DNA from: Symbiodinium natans
Lineage: Eukaryota > Sar > Dinophyceae > Suessiales > Symbiodiniaceae
Assembly: GCA_905221605.1 (NCBI GenBank)
Contig: CAJNDS010002279.1
Location: forward strand, 1,152,084-1,216,083
Direction of reading: 5' to 3'
Length of the DNA stretch: 64,000 nucleotides
The translations under genes were made by a program, and so were the position numbers. This document shows positions 33,901-41,004 of this stretch, piece after piece. A model generated the notes under the pieces. The model was not told the DNA's origin, ran no database searches, and saw only the letters and a list, made by a program, of their open reading frames with translations. The stretch's first letter is position 1. Each line of letters opens with the position of its first letter.

Positions 33901-33909
33901 CAGAGTGGC
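22539..33909 (+). CDS. Ala/Glu/Lys-rich protein, dispersed exons (partial)
   Basis: Exons 22539-22607, 23127-23185 and 23521-23584 join in frame (donors GC, GT; acceptors AG). They encode a low-complexity chain with AKAEEAEAKVEHK, VEVKAEGKVEGKAEAK and KADAKAEVKAETKPEPK. Exons 24706-24773 and 25665-25740 are probable members, but their joins are ambiguous. Exon 28405-28470 (DQEGTKYTASGPETASAL.. VK) joins in frame through a GA donor to 33858-33909 (EAVKLEAELAEGESSEW). The composition suggests a charged, disordered or helical region. No domain recognised; start and end unknown. If one gene, it spans the 113-bp satellite in an intron of about 5.4 kb. Confidence 0.5.
22885..23097 (-). repeat. Long CCCTAAA array
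   Basis: About 27 near-perfect CCCTAAA units, one of the longest pure runs here. It lies directly upstream of the acceptor at 23126. Confidence 0.95.
24464..24675 (-). repeat. CCCTTAAA (8-mer) array
   Basis: About 26 exact CCCTTAAA units, with one reversion to CCCTAAA. A telomere variant with one extra T has been homogenised. Confidence 0.95.
24764..24855 (+). repeat. Exon-end duplication flanking a TTTAGGG array
   Basis: The end of exon 24706-24773 plus its donor (CCAGCTCCAGGACAGCTT, 24764-24782) recurs at 24837-24855 with one change. A pure TTTAGGG array fills the space between. Same layout as at 41750-41864. Confidence 0.8.
24913..25020. repeat. TTTTGAGCGAAAG short tandem repeat
   Basis: Seven or so copies of a 13-17 base unit (GTTTTGAGCGAAAC) with small length changes, outside any telomere array. 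Confidence 0.85.
25090..25655. repeat. Unique spacer with (TG)n microsatellite
   Basis: A TG run at about 25370-25418 is followed by GGTG and GTGTGGG variants to about 25495. Frames through it (Cys-Val repeats) are artefacts. The rest is unique sequence with no gene seen. Confidence 0.85.
25905..26110. repeat. Short minisatellite related to the 113-bp satellite
   Basis: Four copies of a unit of about 45-78 bases, each with GATGCTC(A/G)TGATGCTCGCCT followed by a GGGATGT motif. The same core occurs in every unit of the 28.8-33.5 kb satellite, suggesting a common source. Confidence 0.75.
26290..26383. mobile_element. Short inverted-repeat element, family 1, 5'-truncated
   Basis: Only the right two thirds remain, ending AGTACCATGAACCTCCAAG. 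Confidence 0.7.
26853..26975. repeat. Dispersed inverted-repeat element, family 6, copy 2
   Basis: Arms TTTACAGTAGACTCCAGAGAG and CTTTCTGGAGTTTACTGTAAA are nearly complementary, enclosing about 80 bases. Shares GCTGGGATTCCC with the copy at 20474. Confidence 0.75.
26983..27014. repeat. (TA)n microsatellite
   Basis: A TA run immediately after the family 6 element. Another lies at about 27641-27662. Confidence 0.95.
27020..27135. repeat. Dispersed inverted-repeat element, family 3
   Basis: GAGTTTGCGAAAATAGGGGC on the left and ACCCATAATTTCGGAAACCA on the right. Confidence 0.65.
27358..27595. repeat. Inverted minisatellite (head-to-head 20-24-bp units)
   Basis: Left of about 27460 the unit is GGGCAAGGCACAAACCTTG in + orientation (about five copies). 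Right of it the reverse complement, AAGGTTTGTGCCTTGCCCAC, is repeated about six times. The whole could fold into one long hairpin. The frames on either strand are repeat artefacts. Confidence 0.85.
27735..27846. repeat. Dispersed inverted-repeat element, family 2
   Basis: Ends TTGGGATGCTCCCCCTTACA and GTATAAGGGGGAGCATCCCA are complementary. The interior has ACTAACAGTCCTTGG. A second copy is at 39726-39822, and fragments occur near 15718 and 38860-38955. Confidence 0.8.
27855..27932. repeat. (TTG)n microsatellite
   Basis: About 26 TTG units. Poly-Gln, poly-Asn, poly-Thr and poly-Leu readings over it are artefacts. Confidence 0.95.
28258..28388 (-). repeat. CCCTAAA array before an exon
   Basis: Pure CCCTAAA with a few CCCCTAAA units, ending 17 bases before the exon at 28405. 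Confidence 0.95.
28540..28670. repeat. Dispersed element, family 4
   Basis: Contains TATAGGGGCCTGAAGAATTA, TTCTTATAGTATATTCATAA and AGGGACCATAAGGGAATACT, matching the copy at 8232. Confidence 0.7.
30089..30235. repeat. AT-rich insert in the satellite, copy 1
   Basis: About 145 AT-rich bases (AAATATTCTTCAATTTT.., CAATAAAATCACGTCCACAA) interrupt the satellite. The same insert recurs at 31141-31285, about 1,052 bases further on. Confidence 0.9.
31141..31285. repeat. AT-rich insert in the satellite, copy 2
   Basis: Differs from the copy at 30089 by only a few bases. The flanking satellite units match too, showing that a block of about 1 kb was duplicated as a whole. Confidence 0.9.
33500..33838 (-). 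repeat. CCCTAAA array with a CCCTAGA sub-block
   Basis: Pure CCCTAAA at 33500-33640, and CCCTAGA at about 33746-33788. It lies just before the acceptor at 33857. Confidence 0.95.
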
Positions 33910-34191
33910 GTGAGCACCTCTGTAGCAGAGTAGCAGATTAGCAAAGGGTTTAGGGTTTAGGGTTTAGGGTTTAGGGTTTAGGGTTTAGGGTTTAGGGTTT
34001 AGGATTTAGGGCTACCGGCCTTAGTGGCTTTAAGCCCAAGCACTCCCACCTGCAAGCTGCTCTCCATGCTTCGAGTCTAGTAGTCAGGGCCTCCGGTTAT
34101 TGTTTTCATGCGGGGTGCGGTTGAGGGCACCCTAAACCCTAAACCCTAAACACTCTCTAACCTATGTATATTTAAAAGCTAATGGATTCAC

Positions 34192-34628
34192 GGTTTTCCA
34201 CCAAAATTTCCCGGACAAGCACCAACAATTCCCGGACAAAGCACCAACAATTCCCGGACAAAGCACCAAAAATTCCCGGACAAGCACCAAAAATTCCCGG
34301 ACAAGCACCAAAAATTCCCGGACAGGCACCAAAAATTTCCGGACAAGCACCAAAAATTCCCGGACAAGCACCAAAAATTCCCGGACAAAGCACCAACAAT
34401 TCCCGGACAAAGCACCAAAAATTCCCGGACAAGCACCAAAAATTCCCGGACAAGCACCAAAAATTCCCGGACAGGCACCAAAAATTTCCGGACAAGCACC
34501 AAAAATTCCCGGACAAGCACCAAAAACCCCCGGACAGGACCCACAAATTTCCGGACAGGCACCAAAAACTCTTGGACAAGGCACCAAAAATTCCCGGACA
34601 AGCACCAAAACTTCCCGGACAAGCACCG
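34192..34628. repeat. 21-bp minisatellite
   Basis: About 21 units of GCACCAAAAATTCCCGGACA(A), some one base longer. The period is a multiple of three, so open frames exist in several phases: a 259-codon + frame with HQKFPDK repeats and three - frames of 144-154 codons. I do not regard any as a proven gene. Confidence 0.95.
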
Positions 34629-34671
34629 ATGGTCAAGGGTGGGGTGGGGTGGGGCCAGGCATGGCCATCAG

Positions 34672-34850
34672 GGCTGGTTTTCGGGTTTAAGGCCTACTCT
34701 GGGCTGGCTTTAGGATTTAGGCCCCACTCTGGGCTGGCTTTAGGGTTTAGGGCCTACTCTGGGCTGGCTTTAGGGTTTAGGGCCTACCCGAGGCTGGCTT
34801 TAGGGTTTAGGGCCTACTCTGGGCTGGCTGTAGGGTTTAGGGCCCAGCCT
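34672..34850. repeat. 30-bp minisatellite carrying TTTAGGG
   Basis: Six units of about 30 bases, each with GGGCTGGCTTTAGGGTTTAG and GGCCTACTCT. The telomere-like segment is part of the unit and was amplified with it. Confidence 0.9.
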
Positions 34851-35340
34851 ACTGAACCCAAAATTTTAGGGTTAAAACATAAAGTAAAAATATTTATCAT
34901 GTTATGGGATCCAATGGGTGGGTGGGTCGATATTCGACACCGGAGTAAGGAGCTCTACTAGTGAAATGCTTGGACTTGAGATGCTGAACCCTAAACCCTA
35001 AACCCTAAACCCTAAACCCTAAACCCTAAACCCTAAACCCTAAACCTTAAAAGAACCCTAAACCCGAAAGCCACAAACTCTGTAGGTAGGGTTTCTTCGG
35101 TGGAACTTTTGGGGGTTCTTAGGGGTCGTTTGAGGGTTTGAGGGTGTATTCGATGTATTGGGGGCCCTCGAGGCCGGTGTTAGCCTAAACCGTAGACCCT
35201 CAACCCTTACACTCGAAGCCCCAAAGCCTAAAACCTAAACTCCGTGATGAGTAGTGTTTGGGTGGCCTCGGGGTGGGCATGTCTTCATACTATTGCGTTC
35301 AGCTGACCACTGCTACACCCTAAACCCTAAACCCTAAACC

Positions 35341-35419
35341 CTAAGCCCTAAGCCCTAAGCCCTAAGCCCTAAGCCCTAAGCCCTAAGCCCTAAGCCCTAA
35401 GCCCTAAGCCCTAAGCCCT
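35341..35419 (-). repeat. CCCTAAG homogenised array
   Basis: Eleven or so exact CCCTAAG units inside CCCTAAA. Confidence 0.95.
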
Positions 35420-35590
35420 AACCCCTAAACCCTAAACCCTAAACCCTAAACCCTAAACCCTAAACCCTAAACCTAAACCATAAACCCTAAACCCAAACCC
35501 CTAAACCCTAAACCCTAGACCCAAAACCTTAAACCTTAAACCCTAAACCCTAGACCCAAAACCGTAAACCTTAAACCCTAAACCCTAAGG

Positions 35591-35660
35591 AGCCTCCGGG
35601 CCCATTTCCGGGAGCCCATGCGCTGCGATGTGAGGGACCGGCCCCTTCCCGAGGTTTGGG
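35591..35660 (+). CDS. Possible exon of unidentified gene
   Basis: Unique GC-rich island between CCCTAAA and TTTAGGG-type repeats. One frame reads SLRAHFREPMRCDVRDRPLP and ends GAG/GT. The phase to neighbouring exons is unresolved. Confidence 0.35.
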
Positions 35661-36029
35661 GTTCAGGGTTTCGGGTTTAGGGTTTAGGGTTTCGGGTTTA
35701 GGGTTTCGGGTTGAGGGTTTCGGGTTTAGGGTTTCGGGTTTGGAGTTTGAAGGTTTAGGGCTGAGGGCTTGGGGTTTAGGGCTTAGGGTTTGGGGATTAA
35801 AGGTTTAGGGCTTGGGGGGGGGTTTGGGGTTGAGGCCTTGTGAGGGTGAGGGTTTAGGGTTCGGGTTTCGGGTTTAGGGTTTGGGGTTTAGGTTTGGGAT
35901 TCAAGGGTTGAGGGCTTTTGGGGCTTGGGGTTTCGGGTTTTGGGGTTTAGGATTTAGGGGTTTAGGGTTTGGGGTTTAGGGTCGAGGGAGCCCTAAACCC
36001 TCAAGCCAATGCAAGGAACCCTGGGAGCC

Positions 36030-36190
36030 CAACTTAATTAAGGAATACACCTTAAATCATAGGAGGGATCCGAATATGATTCAAGGTATATTCCATAGTT
36101 AAGGGGTATGGGGCTCTTTGGGATAAGCCCAACTAGGACCCAGAGTAGGCCGTTGCTTCTTTTTTAAGGCTTCTAAGCTTCTTCAAAACA
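36030..36190. repeat. Dispersed palindromic element, family 5, copy 1
   Basis: TTAATTAAGGAATACACCTTAA on the left and AAGGTATATTCCATAGTTAAGG on the right; then GGACCCAGAGTAGG. Relatives: 39298-39412 and, for the last motif, 61797-61815. Confidence 0.6.
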
Positions 36191-36659
36191 AGCAAGTGCG
36201 CCCTTTTCATTCCTAGCTCTAAACCCTAAACCCAAAACCCTAAACCCTAAACCCCAAACCCCAAACCCTAAACCCTTTACTGGGCCTCGCCCATGAAGGT
36301 ATGGTTTTGGGGGTTGTCGGTTGACCGGGGTGGTTCTGGGCCTGGATCCCAAGTGCCTCCAAACCCTAAGCCCTAAACCCTAAACCCTAAACCCGACGCC
36401 CTAAACCCTAAACCCCAAGCCCTAAACCCTGGACCCTAGACCCTAGACCCTAGACCCTAAACCCTAAACCCTAAACCCTAAACCCTAAACCCTTAAGCCC
36501 CAAACCCTAAACCCTAAACCCAAGCCGCCCTCTCCCCAGCCTACAAATCAAGCCCCTGAACCTTGAGCCCTGCCTGGACTCCCCTCAAGCTTAGATTTTA
36601 GGGTTTAGGGTTTAGGGTTTAGGGTTTAGGGTTTAGGTTCCATGAATAAGCAAGGGCCC

Positions 36660-37060
36660 ATAAGGTGCACCTTAATGCGGGCATCCGAAAAGAGTACTTG
36701 GGGGTCTAGGTACGCCTAAACCCCAATCTCCGAAGGGCTGCGTTGAAGATTTAGGTTCGGGGGATTGGATGCCCTCAAGTATGCCCGTGGAAGCTCTCAA
36801 CTAGCAAACCAAAACTCTGCGCTTTAGCATGCCAGACCCGACTCAACCCATGCAAGCCCCACCTAAGCCCGTAAGTAAAACCGAAATACACCCTGAACCT
36901 TAAACCCTCAAACCGAAAAACCTCAAACCTGAAACCTCCCGGCAGCTCCCATCCCAAGAGCCGGCCCAGAAAAGGCGCTCAGAGCACTTTCCCGGACCCC
37001 GGATCCAAAAAGCAGAACCCCCCCAAACTAGGACCCCATGCTACTAGTGAGTCATTTTAA
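36660..37060. other. Unique sequence, no gene recognised
   Basis: About 400 bases with little telomere repeat. A 60-codon - frame (36775-36957) is repeat-derived in part. Nothing else seen. Confidence 0.5.
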
Positions 37061-37879
37061 GACCGAAGCCCTAACCCCTGAACCCTAAACCCTAAACCCT
37101 GAGCCCTAAACCCCAAACCCTAAACCCTGAACCCTAAACCCTAAACCCTGAGCCCTCAAGGGCGATCTACTTTTTTTGGATCCTCCCAAAATGTCTGAAT
37201 TTCCAAGGCTTCTGAAAGTGAACTGTAAAGTGCGCTATCTGCCCGACAGCTCCCTGGAGGACCGGAAGCCGGGGGGGGGGTGTTCAGTTTAGGGTTTGGG
37301 GTTTCGGGTTTAGGGTTTAGGGTTTAGGGTTTCGGGTTTAGGGTACTTGCGTCTTTTGCTGTCTGAGCCCTGAAAGAACCCTGAGCGTCAGAGACTTCTG
37401 CGTCCCTAAACCCTAAACCCTAAACCCTAAACCCTAAACCCTAAACCCTAAACCCTAAACCCTAAGCCCTAAGCCCTAAGCCCTAAACCCTAAACCCTAA
37501 ACCCGAAACCCGTGGTTTGAGGTTCATGGGCTTCCTTTGGGCCGTTGTTTTGTCAGGGTTCTCGTTTTGCGTGCCTTCATGCTCCCTAGCCTTGCAGGTC
37601 CTCCCAGCCCAGCGGGGACCCTTACGAAAGCCCATCAGTATCTAGCCCGGACGCCCCTCAAGTGCCCTCTTCAGAAGGGCCTGCGTGTACCCTTTGATGG
37701 GGGGGGGGGGGGTATTCGGAGAACCCTCAACCCCAAAGCCTAAGCCCCAACCCTTAAACCCTAAACCCTACACCCTAAACCCTAAACCCTAAACCTTAAA
37801 CCCTAAACCCGAAACCCGAAACCCTAAACCCTAACCCTCTGGGAAAGACTGGAGCCCTAGACTCCAAAGTCCTCTTCAG

Positions 37880-38748
37880 GCTCGCGACCTGACGAACCTC
37901 CTACAGCTGGTCTCTCCCAGGTGGGGTTTAGGGTTTAGGGTTTATAGGGTTTAGGGTTTAGGGTTTAGGGTTTAGGGTTTATCTGGTTTAGGGTTTAGGG
38001 TTTAGGGCGACTTCTTAACCAATCACAACTGTACTTCTAACCACTTAGAAGCCCCTTAAATGCCCTAATATGGTTTTAAGTACAGGTATAAGTACAGTTA
38101 TAGTTGGATAATGAGTGCCATGAATCTCCAAGTGCATTAGATAGAATGCGTTCTGTCGAAGATGTTCTACACTCTATATTTTTATATTGGCAATACTCTA
38201 TATGGCATACATGTATATATGTATATAGCTCTCAGCGGATTTGGGCGCTTGGGGTTTAGGGTCTAGGGGTGCGGATTTAGCGTTTAGGAAGCGTGCAAGG
38301 ATGCATGTCATTCACACATATTGGTGTGGCCCTTTGGGTACTTCCCAGATCGGGGCACCCCCTTATACTTTGCAAGGACCCCCCCCCCCCTCCCACCTCA
38401 CGTTGTTGTGGGGCACCCTAAACCCTAAACCCTAACCCCCACACACAGTCCTACTTAGGGCTGCGGGGTTGAGGACACAGCTTCTTTAAACCCAACCCTG
38501 GGGTTGAATTCTCAGGTTTGTTTTGACCCCGAGGCTTGGGTTAGGGTTTAGGGTTTAGGGTTTGGGGTTGGGGTTTAGGGTTTGGGGTTTAGGGTGTAGG
38601 GTTTAGGGTGTGTTTAGGGTTTGGGATTTAAGGTTTCGGGTTTAGGGTATAGCTGCCTGCGAGGCATGTGGTGGTGCTCCCTGCGCGTGCTGGCAGCTCC
38701 GGCGATACTGCGGACACCAGCACCGGCGAGCCTTGGGCCACCGCCAAG
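37880..38748 (+). CDS. Two joined exons of unidentified gene
   Basis: Exon 37880-37920 (ARDLTNLLQLVSP, CCCAG/GTGGGG donor) joins in frame to 38697-38748 (SGDTADTSTGEPWATAK). The intron contains TTTAGGG arrays and a family 1 element. A further island at about 37215-37272 may precede it. Confidence 0.5.
38030..38133. mobile_element. Family 1 element, left end lost into TTTAGGG repeats
   Basis: The body and right end (GTGCCATGAATCTCCAAG) are present. The left end is replaced by TTTAGGGTTTAGGGCGACTTC. Confidence 0.65.
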
Positions 38749-38952
38749 GGGTTTAGGGTTGAGGGTTTAGGGTTTAGGGCTTAGCCCCCCTACATTCCCC
38801 CATAATTAAGACTATTTAGCGGAAAGCCGGACTAAGGTTAGTCCCCTAGCCCCAAAACCCCTTGGGATGTTTCCTCGTGCAAAAACAGTTCTTCATAGTG
38901 ACTATAATAGGGGGGTACAAGAATCCAGATTATGGACTGCTAGTATTAAACG

Positions 38953-39113
38953 CCCCTAAACCCTAAACCCTAAACCCTAAACCCTAAACCCTAAACCCTA
39001 AACCCTAAACCCTAAACCCTAAACCCTAAACCCTAAACACTAAACCCTAAACCCTAAACTCTCAACCCTAAACCCTAAACCCTAAACCCTAGCCCTAAAC
39101 CCTAAACCCCGGA
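38953..39113 (-). repeat. CCCTAAA array
   Basis: Nearly perfect CCCTAAA, interrupted by one CACTAAA and one CTCTCAA. It precedes a possible exon at about 39149-39215. Confidence 0.95.
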
Positions 39114-39428
39114 AGCCCTTGGCATGTCCGGTTCTTGAGGACTTCTGAAACCACTCCGGAGCCTGGAGCCCCTGCCCCGGAGCTCCGAAAAGGCTGAGGC
39201 TCCTGAAAGTTCCCAGAGAGCCTCATGCCCCTTAAGTTAAGGAGGCCCCCACGGTTCCCTTGGGGTTTAGGGTTTAGGGTTTAGGGTTTAGGGTTTAAGG
39301 GTAAGGAATATACCTTAAGTCAGGCCACTTTTACCTTGGTGGTTTAGGGCTTAGGGCTTTAGGGATCCTACGATGATTTGAGGGTCTACTCCTTAATTAA
39401 GGGGTCTTGGCCCGAGGCACATCTTCAG

Positions 39429-40864
39429 GCCCACTTCCAAAAGAGCGACGTGCAGGAGCTGAGCCGGTCTCCCTGGATGCACGGAGAGTTTTTCCTAAGG
39501 GGTTTAGGGTGTTGAGGGTGTTTGGGGTGTTTGGGGTGTTTAGGGGGGGAATTTGGGGTGTTTAGGGTTTAGGGTGTTTGGGGTGCTTAGGGCTTGTGGT
39601 ACTTAGTAACTAATTATAACTGTACTTTATAACTGTTCTGATAACCATATGAGGGCACTTAGGGGGCTTATGAGTGGGTTGTAAGTACAGTTATAATCAG
39701 TTCCCAAGTACCACGAAGTTTAGGGTATGGATGTTCCCCCTTATACTAACAGTCCTTAATAGGGATTATCGTACCCCTTATTATAGTCCCCATTCTGTTA
39801 TAAGGGGCAACATCCCAAGTTTAGGGTTTAGACTCTCATCCCATACCTCTGGAAGGCTGCCACCAGAGATCCACATCCTGCGCCCGAAAGACCAGCCACT
39901 GCAACTCAGCCTGCGGTCGTCCAAAAGGACTGTCGTTTGCGGGCTGAGGTTAAGGTTTAGGGTTTAGGGTTTAGGGTTTAGGGTTTAGGGTTTAGGGTTT
40001 AGGGTTTAGGGGTTTAGGCAGCAGTGTCAGGATTGAGGGATGCAGGGCCCTAAGCCCTAAGCCCTAAGCCCTAAGCCCTAAGCCCTAAGCCCTAAGCCCT
40101 AAGCCCTAAGCCCTAAGCCCTAAGCCCTAAGCCCTAAGCCCTAAGCCTTAAGCCCTAAGCCCTAAGCCCTAAGCCCTAAGCCCTAAACCCTAAACCCTAA
40201 ACCCTGAACCCTTTTGGGGGTGGGGGAGTCTTGCAAGACGGCGGACGTTGCGAGCTTGAAAGAACACTGTGGAGGTGGCTGACCACCTGTCGACTTCAAT
40301 GTGGTTTTAGCGGTTAGGGGTTAGGGTTGAAGGTTTAGGGTTTAGGGTTTAGGGTCTTGCGACCCGGTGAAGGCTTCTGGGTTTAGGGTTCAGGGCTTCG
40401 GTTCGTCAGCCCGTGGCCCGAAAGGAAGCTCCAGATTTCCAACGACCTGTGGCCTCAGATCAGCTACATGCAGCTCGGCCGTCGAAACACCCTATAGTTT
40501 AGGGTTTAGGGTTTGTAAACCCCAAACCCTAAAACCGCTAGACTTTGAACCCTTAGTCCCTTAACCCTAACCCCAAACCCTCAGCTCTAAGCCCCAAAGC
40601 CCAGGCTCTTAGACTGCTAAAGGTCAGAGACCGTGAGGCTTCTCATTCTGAGCTCGGTTTAGGGTCAGGGTTTAGGGTTTAGGGTTATTGGGCTTCCATA
40701 CTTTGATTTAGGTTTTGGGGGTGTTTTGCCAGATGAACACTGGCAATCAGAACGTCGAGGTTGTCAGAGTCACCGCGTGCGCTGTCTGCAGCTTTGACGG
40801 CTCCCTTCCCATGGGTCTGCGTCCGGAGCAGTTTGGGGCCGCGCATGACTTGCAGCCTTCCTAA
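39429..40864 (+). CDS. 3' end of unidentified gene, four exons
   Basis: Exons 39429-39501, 39896-39948, 40410-40496 and 40733-40864 (stop TAA) join in one frame with GT donors and AG acceptors. Markers: AHFQKSDVQELSRSPWMHGE, VVQKDCRLRAE, RKEAPDFQRPVA, and VRVTACAVCSFDGSLPMG in the last exon. For the short exons a second frame is also open, so this path is chosen only because all phases agree up to the stop. An upstream island at about 39139-39215 (SETTPEPGAPAPELRK) may belong. The stop lies only 140 bases before the kinase ATG. Function unknown. Confidence 0.5.
39600..39718. mobile_element. Short inverted-repeat element, family 1
   Basis: GTGGTACTTAGTAACTAATT at the left, CAAGTACCACGAA at the right. 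Both outermost ends have been replaced by TTAGGG-type repeats. Confidence 0.65.
39726..39822. repeat. Dispersed inverted-repeat element, family 2, copy 2
   Basis: Ends GGATGTTCCCCCTTATACTA and TATAAGGGGCAACATCCCAA. Interior ACAGTCCTTAATAGGG as in 27735-27846. It lies directly beside a family 1 element, as the family 2 fragment at 15718 does. Confidence 0.75.
40048..40205 (-). repeat. CCCTAAG homogenised array
   Basis: About 20 CCCTAAG units with one CCTTAAG, returning to CCCTAAA at the right end. Confidence 0.95.
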
Positions 40865-41004
40865 AATGTCGTCTTGCCCGAAACCCTAAACCCTAAACCC
40901 TAAACCCTAAACCCTAAACCCTAAACCCTAAATCCTAAATCCTAAACCCTAAATCCTAAACCCTAAGCCCCAAACCAATCATCTGTCCTACTGCGTCGCC
41001 TGTC
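40865..41004. other. Short intergenic spacer made of telomere-type repeats
   Basis: Between the TAA of the upstream gene and the kinase ATG there are only 140 bases, of which about 85 are CCCTAAA / CCCTAAT. No polyadenylation signal is evident. If the organism is a dinoflagellate, mRNA ends would be defined by trans-splicing; the only AG nearby is at about 40967-40968. Confidence 0.5.

Noticed and set aside
34162-34961. Frames of 144-259 codons over the 21-bp minisatellite (HQKFPDK or ACPGIFG repeats)
   Set aside because: A stop-free 21-bp unit opens several frames on both strands at once; no domain, no splice context.
40733-40864. Stand-alone 43-residue gene starting at ATG 40733
   Set aside because: It follows an AG acceptor and joins in frame to three upstream exons; better read as a terminal exon.
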